64,000 nucleotides of DNA from Legionella quinlivanii (GCF_900461555.1 NZ_UGOX01000001.1:1873501-1937500), one strand, 5' to 3'. Counted from the stretch's first letter, positions 48,515 through 57,930 are shown. The notes: a model not told the origin generated them from the letters alone. A program made the numbers and translations.

Positions 48515-49513
48515 ATGAAAGCGATTGGTTATAAACAAGCAGGTATGGCAGATGTTCTCGAGGAAATTGAGCTGCCAATGCCAGAAATGATGGAACATGA
48601 CTTATTGGTTGAAGTTCGGGCGATAGCCGTGAATCCGATTGATACCAAAGTACGCTCAAGAACTCAACCTGAAAACAGCTCCTATAAAATTCTTGGCTGG
48701 GATGCAGTCGGTATTGTCAAAGATATCGGCAGTAAAGTCAGCTTATTTAAAAAAGGAGATACAGTCTGGTATGCCGGTGATTTAACCCGCCCGGGGTGTA
48801 ACTCTGAGTTTCATTTAATTGATGAGCGTATTGCTGCATTAAAACCGCAAAGCCTTTCCAATGCTGAAGCCGCTGCGATGCCGCTAACTACCCTCACAGC
48901 CTGGGAACTGCTTTTTGATCGCCTCCAAATTGATAAGGCAGATACAGGAACTCTTCTTATTACTGGAGCGGCAGGCGGTGTCGGGTCCATTCTTGTACAG
49001 TTAGCAAGACAGTTAACTTCTCTCACCATTATCGGCACTGGCTCACGCCCTGAGTCTTCGCAATGGATTAAAGCGAATGGCGCTCATCATGTCATTTCAC
49101 ACCAGCAATCCCTTTCAGAGCAATTGCAGCAACTGGGAATAAGTGAAGTCGATTATGTGATTAGTCTCACCCATACCGATGAGCATGCAGCCGAGCTTAT
49201 CAAATGCCTTAAACCTCAGGGTAAATTCGCGCTCATCGATAATCCGGAGTCTCTGGATATCAAATTGTTCAAACTAAAAAGTATTTCCATTCACTGGGAA
49301 ATGATGTACACACGATCCATGTTCAAAACTCCTGATATGATAAAACAGCACCAGATTCTTAGCGATGTGGCTAAAATGGTTGATGCAGGTACTATCAAAA
49401 CCACATTGAATGAAAATCTGGGTAAAATCACTGCAGCCAATCTGCAACAAGCCCACCGCTTACTTGAAAGTGGCAAATCCGTTGGAAAAATCGTGCTGGA
49501 AGGTTTCCATTAA
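48515..49513 (+). CDS. Medium-chain dehydrogenase/reductase (quinone oxidoreductase-like)
   Basis: This 332-residue MDR protein of the YogA/zinc-binding-ADH annotation group has a GroES-like N-terminus (IAVNPIDTKVRSRT, WDAVGIVKDIGSKV) and a nucleotide-binding motif TGAAGGVGSILVQLARQ. Zinc-ligand cysteines are absent, so a zinc-free NADPH-dependent reductase of quinones or enones is likelier than an alcohol dehydrogenase. AAGGA precedes the ATG. It is divergent from the inhibitor gene. Confidence 0.88.
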   Translation: MKAIGYKQAGMADVLEEIELPMPEMMEHDLLVEVRAIAVNPIDTKVRSRTQPENSSYKILGWDAVGIVKDIGSKVSLFKKGDTVWYAGDLTRPGCNSEFHLIDERIAALKPQSLSNAEAAAMPLTTLTAWELLFDRLQIDKADTGTLLITGAAGGVGSILVQLARQLTSLTIIGTGSRPESSQWIKANGAHHVISHQQSLSEQLQQLGISEVDYVISLTHTDEHAAELIKCLKPQGKFALIDNPESLDIKLFKLKSISIHWEMMYTRSMFKTPDMIKQHQILSDVAKMVDAGTIKTTLNENLGKITAANLQQAHRLLESGKSVGKIVLEGFH

Positions 49514-49534
49514 TCCAAGCAAAGTTTGGCTTAT

Positions 49535-50284
49535 TCATCGAACCCGTCCGGCCAGCAGATGAATAGGCCATTGCATTTTGCGGATTTGATCCGGTGCACC
49601 CCATGCCAGAGTTAATTCATCGGAAATTAATTCAACTGGATTAGTTTGATTTTGAAGCTGATATTCTTTCACAGCAGACCAGGTATTCAAATAACCTTTA
49701 AAATCATCCAGACTGAATTCTTTTTCGATAATAAATAAGGGACTTTCAATTTTTTCAAAAGGAAAAGGAATATCTGTGTAACGGTTATCAATATAACGAC
49801 GCTCACGAGGCCAATAGTTGTCGCCCAGAATATTTTCGTACAAATTCCAGACAATGGTATCCAGATTGCAATCGAAGCGCCCCAACGAATAGCACCAGGC
49901 GGCAATCAGGGCAGAAGGTTTGGCTACTCGTCTGACCTCTTGATAAAACAAGTCAAAATTAAACCAGTGTAAGGCTTGGGCAATGGTGATTAAATCGACG
50001 CTTTGCGCTTTGATACCGGTGTCTTCCGCTGAACAGCAACGGTAATCAACTGCGGGATGTTTGAACGCCTCATCCAACTGCGACTGACTGATATCAGTAG
50101 CTATAATTTGCCTGAAACGGTTTAGCCAGGGCAGCGCTGCCTGACCGTTACCCGTAGCGCAATCCCATACTGTATCGTGATGGAGCGTATTTTCCCAAAG
50201 AAATTGATACAGACTATCGGGATACTGAGGGCGATGCTGTCGGTAAAGCTTAGGATCCCTGTCGAAATGATTGTGCTTAGTCAT
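49535..50284 (-). CDS. Class I SAM-dependent methyltransferase
   Basis: This 249-residue protein has motif I VWDCATGNGQAALPWL, an acidic residue after strand 2 (ATDISQSQLDEA) and motif LITIAQALHWFNFD typical of the UbiE/Methyltransf_11 group. The start is MTKHNHFDRDPKLYRQHRPQYPDSL, in which the YRxxRPxYP element is common to a widely spread family of small-molecule methyltransferases. Substrate unknown. It lies between the MDR gene (convergent) and the effector-like gene. Confidence 0.85.
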   Translation of the reverse strand: MTKHNHFDRDPKLYRQHRPQYPDSLYQFLWENTLHHDTVWDCATGNGQAALPWLNRFRQIIATDISQSQLDEAFKHPAVDYRCCSAEDTGIKAQSVDLITIAQALHWFNFDLFYQEVRRVAKPSALIAAWCYSLGRFDCNLDTIVWNLYENILGDNYWPRERRYIDNRYTDIPFPFEKIESPLFIIEKEFSLDDFKGYLNTWSAVKEYQLQNQTNPVELISDELTLAWGAPDQIRKMQWPIHLLAGRVR

Positions 50285-50359
50285 AATACGTTCCCTGTTA
50301 TAAACCGCTGACTATTATTAAATATTTGAGTATGAAAAATTAAATGTCAATAATCTGAC

Positions 50360-52468
50360 TTATGGAATCTTGTTAAGAGGTTCAGAACTGTCAGTTTCCT
50401 CCGGCTCTTCTTCAGGAGGTTCAGACGCAACATGAACCGCAGCCTTTAAAGCATCCACCTTTTTTTCTGTTGCTGTTTGAGGGAAAAAAGTAAATTCTCC
50501 ATGAAAAAGTTTATTAAACGTTGCAACAACCAGCGGTATAATGCCAACACTCATTACTAATGCAGCCCAAGCCAAAACATTCTTTGCACCGCGATGCTCC
50601 TTCAGTACCGGTAGAGCCGCGTTGATAATTTCCTGACAGTCATGTTCATAGTCTTTGCAACCTTGTTTAGTTTTCGGGTTTGAGAGAAATTTGGTGCTTC
50701 TTTCCATAAGATCAAACAAGAGCTTCGTGGCAGTGTCAACGGCTGATTGATAAACAGCAGGGTTTTTCTTTTCCATATTGATTACTTTCAAATGAAAATC
50801 AGCCAGCTCTTTGAATAATGGAGTAGCATCCTTGTTGACCGCAGAAGCGAAGGTCATAAATCGACGAGCCTGTTCGGCTGTTTTGAAATTCTCAATCCCA
50901 CACTGCTCGATGTAATATTCAAAAAAATCTCTTGAGCATTGCGTTTTAGCATTCGATAAATAAGCGACACTTGTTTCCAGAATAACATCAAAAATCGCTT
51001 GCTGCCTTTGTTTTTCGTGAGGCGAGTTATTGCTATCAATTTGCTGCTGAAGTTTGAATAACTGCGGAACCAGCTCAGAACTCTCTTCCTGCAACTTTAA
51101 TAAAGGTTTAATCCTGGATGCGAAATTAATAAGCTGTTGTGCATCTTCTGGCGTCTTTAAAGTCTCCACACCAATAATAGCAAGGCAAACTGCCAGTGTA
51201 TCAGTTGACCAGCGATTTTCTATATCGTTATGATAAGCAACTCCAGCGTCTAAAATGATATCGAAAATTCTTTGCCGCATAGCAGGATCGTCACTTTCGT
51301 CTATTGTGTATTGTAACGCAAACAACATTCGAATAAAGTTAGTTGTGTGACGTTCAAGCTGCAGCAATACAGTTATTTTATCGCTAGCCAAAGTACTAAA
51401 GGTTTGCTTGCTGTGTAACTGAAAGGCACTGTAGATGTCACTGATTTCTAAAGTAGCCTGTTCAATGAATTTTTTTGCATTTTCCTTAGTCTGTGGCTGC
51501 TCAAAATATTTAAGAGATCTGTCTATCAAATGATTGATTTCCTTCCCTGCTAATTCCTGTGCAAACACATTGGTTTCAGAAAAGTTATGTATCGCCTTTT
51601 TATATGATTTTATATAATACATGAAGCTGGTATGCTCATCTGGAATTGCCACTAAAAGATCTAAAAAACGATTCACATCTTTCGGGTTTCTGTATCCGCC
51701 CCCAGTCAGATCTCTGACAATTTCCGCTTTTTTCCTGAGTTGATTTACTTCGCGCTGGTGTCCATCAATCAGGCTCAGCTTATGAGCATAGAAAATTAAT
51801 GAGGTCGTGGAAATTTGGGTAGTTGCTCGCGCCAGTTCCTGTTGAGATAGAGATCTCACGGGTGAGATCCGCTCATTAGGCTCCAGGACATAATCATACA
51901 GATTGGAGATGGCTGTATTGACGTTTGAAGCAGTTGCAGAGATATAACGCTCATGCGCAGCTCTTTTGGAAACTTTATCATTGACAGAATAAATAGTGGT
52001 AAGCGTCTGTTTAACACTTTCAGTTGCCCTGTTTTTAAAATAGGCCTTGATGTAAGCTTGCTCTTCTTCGCTTAAAACATTTTCCCCATCCTTTGGAGCA
52101 AACTGCGTCCAATCCATTACACGGGTATAAAACTTTTGTATTGACTCTGGAGAGCTGTCTGATGGCAAGGCATCGAGCACTCTTTGAATGGCTGTAACCG
52201 CTGTTCTCGTGCTAAAAAAAAGCGCTGTTTCACTTCCTCTGATAAAGGTGTTTAGTACCCGACCTACCGGATGAGCACGAGGATAGACAATACTTTCGTC
52301 GAAGGTACTTATCTGGTTGAGTAAAGCCTGAATGTCCGCGATAACTTGATCTTGGTTGAGGTTGTACGCTTCTCCTTTCAGTCGTTCAATTAAAACGGCC
52401 AGTTTAGGCTTCTCTGGATTAAGCCTGTCAAGCTCATCCAGCCAATCGAGAAATTCACCATGCGTCAT
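50360..52468 (-). CDS. Helical-repeat protein with membrane segment, candidate PmrA-controlled effector
   Basis: This 702-residue protein has no recognised enzyme motif. Residues about 383-625 contain two clear and one weaker unit of about 90 residues, with IFDIILDAGVAY and IFDVILETSVAY as matching cores followed by Thr/Glu-rich EDAQQ/EQARR helices. A single transmembrane helix lies near 630-652. The tail EPPEEEPEETDSSEPL is a textbook acidic E-block-like Dot/Icm signal. A near-consensus PmrA box with a perfect -10 lies 36-68 bases upstream of the start. The effector status is inference from promoter, tail and architecture. Confidence 0.85.
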   Translation of the reverse strand: MTHGEFLDWLDELDRLNPEKPKLAVLIERLKGEAYNLNQDQVIADIQALLNQISTFDESIVYPRAHPVGRVLNTFIRGSETALFFSTRTAVTAIQRVLDALPSDSSPESIQKFYTRVMDWTQFAPKDGENVLSEEEQAYIKAYFKNRATESVKQTLTTIYSVNDKVSKRAAHERYISATASNVNTAISNLYDYVLEPNERISPVRSLSQQELARATTQISTTSLIFYAHKLSLIDGHQREVNQLRKKAEIVRDLTGGGYRNPKDVNRFLDLLVAIPDEHTSFMYYIKSYKKAIHNFSETNVFAQELAGKEINHLIDRSLKYFEQPQTKENAKKFIEQATLEISDIYSAFQLHSKQTFSTLASDKITVLLQLERHTTNFIRMLFALQYTIDESDDPAMRQRIFDIILDAGVAYHNDIENRWSTDTLAVCLAIIGVETLKTPEDAQQLINFASRIKPLLKLQEESSELVPQLFKLQQQIDSNNSPHEKQRQQAIFDVILETSVAYLSNAKTQCSRDFFEYYIEQCGIENFKTAEQARRFMTFASAVNKDATPLFKELADFHLKVINMEKKNPAVYQSAVDTATKLLFDLMERSTKFLSNPKTKQGCKDYEHDCQEIINAALPVLKEHRGAKNVLAWAALVMSVGIIPLVVATFNKLFHGEFTFFPQTATEKKVDALKAAVHVASEPPEEEPEETDSSEPLNKIP

Positions 52469-52503
52469 TATAAATTAGCCACTGGAACTATAAATATATA
52501 ATG

Positions 52504-52536
52504 ATTATAAGAAATGAAGATTAAGAGAAAATTAAC
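52504..52536 (-). promoter_or_regulatory. Candidate PmrA box and -10
   Basis: On the minus strand the sequence GTTAATTTTCTCTTAATCTT (52517-52536) fits the published PmrA consensus cTTAATatT-N2-cTTAATatT: the TTAAT core is perfect in both halves and the spacing is exactly two bases. TATAAT (52504-52509) lies seven bases downstream, so the box covers the -35 region, the position expected for an OmpR-type activator. Confidence 0.7.
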
Positions 52537-52601
52537 TCGCTACCTTCGTTCCCCGACTTGTTACAAAGTTATCTACATAAATCTGATAACAATCCTGCCT
52601 T

Positions 52602-52648
52602 CTACGTACCCCCTATAAGAGCCTACGTACCCCGCTTTATGCGGGGTA
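52602..52648. repeat. Direct repeat and GC-rich hairpin
   Basis: CTACGTACCCC occurs twice, at 52602-52612 and 52623-52633. The second copy runs into a perfect 8-bp stem (TACCCCGC, loop TTTAT, GCGGGGTA; 52628-52648). It is of the short palindromic-repeat kind found between Legionella genes. It lies in the 335-base gap 52469-52803, which holds the PmrA-box promoter and another hairpin but no credible gene. Confidence 0.6.
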
Positions 52649-52740
52649 TCCATAACAATGGTAGTGAGTTTTAAAATGCTATACGCAGCGGTTTGACATT
52701 ATAATTATAAATCAGCCTGTTATCTTCAAATTTGGTGACC

Positions 52741-52765
52741 ATCTCTCAGAGCATGTCTGAGGGAT
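52741..52765. terminator. Stem-loop downstream of the lipase gene
   Basis: A 10-bp stem with one G-T pair (ATCTCTCAGA, loop GCATG, TCTGAGGGAT) lies about 40 bases beyond the stop of the lipase gene. It has no T-run, so termination there is possible but not certain. Confidence 0.4.
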
Positions 52766-52803
52766 CCAGTCAGCTTTAATGTTCTACCAATACATCACAG
52801 CCC

Positions 52804-54831
52804 TTATCTATTCTTTCCTAATCGATAATTTTCTTTTTCTTCGCGTAGTTCATCCATTAAGCGTTGTGGCTGATCACTTAATTTATTGTAGATATTCACA
52901 GTTTCTTTTATGTGAAAAAGTTTAGCCTTACTGACTGTCCATTTCACTTGCGTATTAGCCTTTTCCTTGCTAATTCCCATCGTAAGTATGTCTCTTTTAC
53001 TCAGTGTCCGTGGTTTTCCAGACTCAAGATCCACTTCAGTGGACAAACCATCTTCAGGTTTAATCAAAGACTTATTTTTTAACAAGCAGCGCGTTACATG
53101 ATAATAATCATGTATTTCCTTCATAGTGAATTCACCTTCCTGATTATTGGCGTAAATATCCATTTCTTTATTTCTGGGAAGCGCAGGATCATGACAAACT
53201 GCCGGCTCCGGCTTTTTCAAGCCAAATAGCAGCATAAAATTAGTAACCGCTTTATAAGCGATACTGATAACTAATGGGATGCTTAAAACACTTAGAATAA
53301 TAACCGGTTTTATTAAAGGAATGACTGCCGGTAAAAATGGGGGAAAGAAAACTGCAGCGGCAAGCAGACCAACCACCGAAGCCCCGATTGCAAAATACGC
53401 TGCGGTTTTTAGAAAAGGATGCTGTCCAAACCAATCCAGTGCTCGTGATAAGAGTGTCGTACTTTTTCCCGAGACCTGATCCCCTATAAAGCGTAAAACC
53501 GCGTCGATAAAATAGCTGGTTATTGCCGCCGAAATCACTGCATTAATCAGCAATAAGGTGGACGCTCCGAGCAAGGTAACTGTCAGGCTTAAACCCAGTG
53601 GAGGAAACATATAAAATACAGCCATCAGAGGAATAAAAAATAACAGCTGTAATTTATGCTCCCATACAAAACGAATCGTCGGGAGTACCAGATATCTGAA
53701 AGGCAGCATAACAAAATAGGAAAACAAACTGCGAGCCACAATATATAACCAGAAGTTTCTCCGCTTGCGTTCAAGATTATCTTCTTCAGTATTAATCTGA
53801 TGAAACTCAGTTCCTGGCAAGCCAGCATAATTCAAGGCATGAGCTGCAACAGGATTTGTGCCTTCGAGCTCTTGTGGTGGATCAACTTCCAGAATAATCC
53901 ATTCGTTTTTCCATTCGCCAAATTTGGATACCGGATCGTTTTTTTGCTTTTGAACACGTACTTCTGGCGCTTTTCCTTCGGCCACCAGAGTATCCCAATT
54001 ATCATAACGGCTTTTTCTAAGGCCTTTATAAAGACCGGGGGGATTTAAAGCATCCACACTTGAAATTAAATCGCCACGATGGATGGCAAATAATTGGGAA
54101 AGAGCTCCTCCCAAACTGGTTCCGCAAACATGTACTTTTTTATCTTGCTTTTCGGCCCAGCTGATTACATTTTTATTTCCCGAGCGATACAACTCTTTAC
54201 CAGCAGTTTCCACATCCTCTAAATCGGTTTTAACTTGTTGCCAGAATCCTTGACCTGCAGGATACGTCGTACCCATAAAGATTAAATGCGGCTCTGCATC
54301 TTTATTATTGACCGGAGTGAGCCCATAAGCAAAAACGCGATCTTCATCTTTTAAAAATAGTTTTTTTAATCCGGAGGTAGGTGTTAATTCAATTTCTTTA
54401 ACTTTATATTCCACCTTGACCCACTGGCCCTTCACAAACTGGGGAATATGGAAGCTCTCGTAAGGAGTGATATCACCATAGGGAAGCAGGCATAAACAAT
54501 TACTGATGTATAACTGAGCCTGTCTTATTTGCTCTTTTGATAATCCTTTTTGGCTTTCAAGCTGTTCATATACATAATCAAAACCCTCCTGAAAGCCACG
54601 CCGCATGGCCTTGGTCAGCTCATGATCCCGTTCTACAAAAACGGCATTAAAAGCTCGCCAGGATAGCAGTTTCTTCCAATCTTTTTGCCAGCCCATCATT
54701 AGAATGCGAAGCACATTTCGAGCTTGCGCAAGAACATATTGTTCTTCGTTGGAAGGATCTACGTTTTCTAATTCGCGGGAAGGGAAAAAATCAAGCGTTA
54801 AACCGCCAGCGTAACAATTATCAAGAGACAT
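52804..54831 (-). CDS. Membrane-embedded class-3-type lipase, candidate effector
   Basis: This 675-residue protein has an alpha/beta-hydrolase of the lipase-3 kind in its N-terminal half. The nucleophile Ser239 sits in VCGTSLGGALS, the acid is probably Asp299 (NDPVSKFG) and the base His331 (NPVAAHAL), giving a full triad with family-typical context. Residues about 360-540 hold several transmembrane helices, an unusual addition. The C-terminal 130 residues are soluble, charged and end in ELREEKENY. No signal peptide precedes the catalytic domain, which fits a Dot/Icm effector better than a secreted type II lipase. Substrate is unknown; phospholipid or acylglycerol is likely. Confidence 0.82.
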   Translation of the reverse strand: MSLDNCYAGGLTLDFFPSRELENVDPSNEEQYVLAQARNVLRILMMGWQKDWKKLLSWRAFNAVFVERDHELTKAMRRGFQEGFDYVYEQLESQKGLSKEQIRQAQLYISNCLCLLPYGDITPYESFHIPQFVKGQWVKVEYKVKEIELTPTSGLKKLFLKDEDRVFAYGLTPVNNKDAEPHLIFMGTTYPAGQGFWQQVKTDLEDVETAGKELYRSGNKNVISWAEKQDKKVHVCGTSLGGALSQLFAIHRGDLISSVDALNPPGLYKGLRKSRYDNWDTLVAEGKAPEVRVQKQKNDPVSKFGEWKNEWIILEVDPPQELEGTNPVAAHALNYAGLPGTEFHQINTEEDNLERKRRNFWLYIVARSLFSYFVMLPFRYLVLPTIRFVWEHKLQLLFFIPLMAVFYMFPPLGLSLTVTLLGASTLLLINAVISAAITSYFIDAVLRFIGDQVSGKSTTLLSRALDWFGQHPFLKTAAYFAIGASVVGLLAAAVFFPPFLPAVIPLIKPVIILSVLSIPLVISIAYKAVTNFMLLFGLKKPEPAVCHDPALPRNKEMDIYANNQEGEFTMKEIHDYYHVTRCLLKNKSLIKPEDGLSTEVDLESGKPRTLSKRDILTMGISKEKANTQVKWTVSKAKLFHIKETVNIYNKLSDQPQRLMDELREEKENYRLGKNR

Positions 54832-54989
54832 TTAACCAACCTCTTATTTGAAGATTCACGATCATACTACAATTTGATCCTTATTTGAACACTTTACTCA
54901 TAAAAATCATTCTCTCTTTGCCCGGAAAGCTTGATCTTGAGAATCAGACAGGCGATCATTATTTTTTTGTTTGTATAAAGGAATTCGGT

Positions 54990-56618
54990 GTGGATCACGA
55001 AATGATGGAATATGATGTAGTCATTGTAGGGGCAGGACCTGCTGGTTTATCAGCGGCTATCAAAATCAAGCAGCTTGCCGCTCAGGCGGGTAAGGAAATT
55101 AGTGTTTGTATCCTGGAAAAAGGCGCGCAAGTCGGCGCACATATTTTATCAGGCGCAGTTTTGGAACCACGAAGCCTCAAGGAGTTATTGCCTGATATAT
55201 GGCAAACGGCACCATTCAATACACCAGTCACTGAAGATTTATTTTACTTTCTGACCCCTAAAAAAAGCTTTCGCTTGCCCACTCCTCCTCCTATGAACAA
55301 TGAAGGAAATTATATCATCAGCCTTGGCGAGTTATGCCGCTTTCTGGCCACGCAGGCCGAAAATCTGGGCTGCGAAATTTACCCCGGTTTTCCAGCCTCA
55401 GAAATTCTTTATAATGATCAGGGTGAGGTCATTGGTGTAGCTACCGGTGATGTGGGTATTGATAAAGAGTCCAGGCAAACACCCAACTATCAGCCAGGGA
55501 TGCATCTACTGGCAAAACAGACTCTTTTTGCAGAGGGCTGCCGTGGCCAGCTAAGCCAGAATCTAATGAATCGCTTCCAACTTCGTGAGGGGGTGCAGCC
55601 ACAAACCTATGGGATAGGAATTAAAGAAATCTGGCAGGTAAAATCCTCTCATTACCAGCCTGGAAAGGTCATCCACACATTTGGCTGGCCTCTGGACTCT
55701 AAAACCTACGGCGGCTCGTTTGTTTATCACCTGGCCAATAATCAGGTAGCCCTGGGATTTGTGATTGGACTTGATTACAAAAATACCTGGCTTAGCCCTT
55801 TTAATGAAATGCAGCGTTTTAAAACGCATCCATTGATTCGCCCGCTCCTCGAAGATGGAGAGCGTATCGCCTATGGCTCCCGTGCCATAAATGAAGGCGG
55901 ATGGCAGGCATTGCCTAAATTAACATTCCCTGGTGGTGCACTGATTGGCGATGCTGCCGGATTTCTTAACGTTCCCAAAATAAAGGGAATTCATACTGCA
56001 ATGCAATCCGGAATGTTGGCGGCTGAAGCGTGTTTTAGCCTTCTTGCGAATGAAACCTCTACTCCTCAGGAAATGACCCTTTACCCTGAAAAAGTCAAGC
56101 AATCCTGGTTAAGCGACGAGTTATATTCAGTGAGAAACATACGCCCCGCTTTTCGTCATGGATTATGGATTGGCCTTGCAAATGCGTTTTTGGAGACCTA
56201 TATTACAGCCGGAAAATCCCCCTGGACATTAAAACACCACGCGGATCACAGCGCCCTTCTACCGGCAGCCCAATGCAAAAAAATTGTTTATCCCAAACCA
56301 GACGGTCTGCTAACCTTCGATCGACTATCGTCAGTTTATCTCACCAATACCTATCACGAAGAAAACCAGCCAGTCCATCTCAAGCTGCGCGACCCAGAAC
56401 TGGCAATAACAGTAAATTACAACGTATACGCCTCTCCTGAAACTCGCTATTGCCCAGCCGGCGTCTATGAAATCGTTGAGGAAGAAAAAGGACCCCGCTT
56501 GCAAATTAACGCTCAGAACTGCATACATTGCAAAACCTGTGATATAAAAGATCCAAAACAAAACATCGTTTGGGTAGCTCCCGAAGGTGGCGGCGGCCCA
56601 AATTACAGTGAAATGTAA
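54990..56618 (+). CDS. Electron transfer flavoprotein-ubiquinone oxidoreductase
   Basis: This protein of about 542 residues passes electrons from ETF (fatty-acid and amino-acid oxidation) to quinone. The FAD site VVIVGAGPAGLSAAIKI, the GDAAGFLNVPKIKGIHTA region, and the C-terminal 4Fe-4S motif NCIHCKTCDIKDPKQNI followed by PEGGGGPNY are all present. I choose the GTG at 54990 because AAGGA lies seven bases before it; the ATGs at 55002 and 55005 lack a well-placed site, and the longer open frame is not family-like. It is often labelled etfD or etfQO. Confidence 0.92.
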   Translation: MDHEMMEYDVVIVGAGPAGLSAAIKIKQLAAQAGKEISVCILEKGAQVGAHILSGAVLEPRSLKELLPDIWQTAPFNTPVTEDLFYFLTPKKSFRLPTPPPMNNEGNYIISLGELCRFLATQAENLGCEIYPGFPASEILYNDQGEVIGVATGDVGIDKESRQTPNYQPGMHLLAKQTLFAEGCRGQLSQNLMNRFQLREGVQPQTYGIGIKEIWQVKSSHYQPGKVIHTFGWPLDSKTYGGSFVYHLANNQVALGFVIGLDYKNTWLSPFNEMQRFKTHPLIRPLLEDGERIAYGSRAINEGGWQALPKLTFPGGALIGDAAGFLNVPKIKGIHTAMQSGMLAAEACFSLLANETSTPQEMTLYPEKVKQSWLSDELYSVRNIRPAFRHGLWIGLANAFLETYITAGKSPWTLKHHADHSALLPAAQCKKIVYPKPDGLLTFDRLSSVYLTNTYHEENQPVHLKLRDPELAITVNYNVYASPETRYCPAGVYEIVEEEKGPRLQINAQNCIHCKTCDIKDPKQNIVWVAPEGGGGPNYSEM

Positions 56619-56669
56619 ATCTCATTGTCATTTATCAAATCAGAGAGTAGACTTGCTCACTGTAACTCA

Positions 56670-56745
56670 GTCCCGGTGGCACAGTGGATAGCGCGGCCCC
56701 CTCCTAAGGGGCAGGTCGGAGGTTCGAATCCTCTCCGGGACGCCA
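56670..56745 (+). tRNA. tRNA-Arg (anticodon CCT)
   Basis: A full cloverleaf can be drawn: acceptor stem GTCCCGG/CCGGGAC, anticodon stem GCCCC/GGGGC with loop CTCCTAA (anticodon CCT, reads AGG), T-arm GGAGGTTCGAATCCTC and discriminator G with encoded CCA (56743-56745). tRNA-Arg genes are frequent island integration sites; the accessory-looking genes start right after this one. No second copy of its 3' end was seen within the window. Confidence 0.95.
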
Positions 56746-56877
56746 TATAAAATCAAATAATTACATTACATCTTTCACTAGGCTGAGGTAGTTTCCAGAG
56801 TGCGTACAGTGAAGTATAGGGTGTATTACAGGAAAAAGTCTGGGCTTGCGTTAAGTAGAGCGCCATTATTAAGAAAT

Positions 56878-56916
56878 ATCATTCGATGATGGTCATCAAT
56901 TTAGAAACCGAATGAT
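56878..56916. terminator. Hairpin at the end of the LuxR-type gene
   Basis: An outer 8-bp stem (ATCATTCG/CGAATGAT) encloses a smaller one (GATGA/TCATC). It starts 4 bases beyond the stop codon at 56920 and is followed on the minus strand by an AT-rich stretch, so it may terminate that gene. Confidence 0.5.
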
Positions 56917-56919
56917 CGC

Positions 56920-57720
56920 TCAGTTATTGATAATAATTTTTTTTAAATTTAATAGAGAGTTTAACCCGAGCTTATCCCTCGCATTAACCAAATGGGTTTC
57001 CACAGTTCTAGAGGATATTGATAATAAATTTCCCATTTCCTTGTACCGATATCCTTTTTTAAGCAAATACAGGCATTGTATTTCACGTTTAGAAAGAAGC
57101 TTTAAACAGGACATTTTAAAAATTCGCTTCATTGCTAAGTGCCTGTAAAATTCTTCATATTTTAAATTGGATAAATCAATATTCACATTTTCAGGAATGT
57201 ATGGACGTAAATGAGGAGGCAAATACAAACGGCGGTTATCTGCTTCTTTGAAAAGTGGATTAATTTTATTTCTAAAGTAATCGGTGTAAATCTGCAAATC
57301 CTTCATATGATTGAGATAGCGATTTACTATGTCCTTATCTCCAACAAAACCTGCTATAGCCATTACCTCCTTATAGTCACCTAATTGGTTGATAATATAC
57401 AAAATGCTTTCGCACTGACCAGCATTGGCATTAGCTATTTGCAACTCTTTAAATTTTTCATCCGCACAAAAGTTTGTTAAATAAAAGAAAGATTGATAAT
57501 GCCAGTATTTATCGGGTATTGGAGCCATGGGACTACAATCTAAATCCAAATATAATTTCGCAAACATAGGATCAGAATGAACAGACAATATACTTTTGTC
57601 CGAAAAAATTCTGGCATAGGTCATAGCTGATAAATTATATTCCTTTAAGAAAGGACTAGTTATTTCTTTTGTTTGCGCTGCTGTGGTCAAAGAGAACTCA
57701 ATATCAATATCCGCTTTCAT
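56920..57720 (-). CDS. LuxR-family transcriptional regulator
   Basis: This protein of about 266 residues has a C-terminal LuxR helix-turn-helix (LSKREIQCLYLLKKGYRYKE, ISSRTVETHLVNARDKLGL). The N-terminal region, about 200 residues, is of the solo-LuxR kind with unknown ligand. I start at the ATG at 57720 because the frame's TTG at 57750 would overlap the probable -10. It is AT-rich and lies just past tRNA-Arg. It is not closely alike to the other LuxR protein in the window outside the DNA-binding domain. Confidence 0.82.
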   Translation of the reverse strand: MKADIDIEFSLTTAAQTKEITSPFLKEYNLSAMTYARIFSDKSILSVHSDPMFAKLYLDLDCSPMAPIPDKYWHYQSFFYLTNFCADEKFKELQIANANAGQCESILYIINQLGDYKEVMAIAGFVGDKDIVNRYLNHMKDLQIYTDYFRNKINPLFKEADNRRLYLPPHLRPYIPENVNIDLSNLKYEEFYRHLAMKRIFKMSCLKLLSKREIQCLYLLKKGYRYKEMGNLLSISSRTVETHLVNARDKLGLNSLLNLKKIIINN

Positions 57721-57749
57721 GTGGTGTGTATCGAATTTGGCATGACTCA

Positions 57750-57755
57750 ATTATA
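57750..57755 (-). promoter_or_regulatory. Extended -10 of the LuxR-type gene
   Basis: On the minus strand TGGTATAAT gives an extended -10, with TATAAT at 57750-57755, about 30 bases before the chosen ATG. The -35 is unclear. Its position rules out the TTG at 57750 as start codon. Confidence 0.5.
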
Positions 57756-57930
57756 CCATATTGAATTAATTGCAACCATATAGAACACATTCGAATCACC
57801 TTACATTTTGAATTAAATCTCCCAAAGAACAAATATCTGCTTTTTTTACAATTCAATCCGTGATTTTCCCTGATCCTTTAAATTACTTATTGAATTATAG
57901 TTTCTCCTTTTAAATTTAAGGGGAAAAATT

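Noticed and set aside
52665..52765. Small RNA gene with TTGACA promoter and hairpin end
   Set aside because: The -10 at usable spacing is poor and the hairpin has no T-run, so the case is too weak to annotate.
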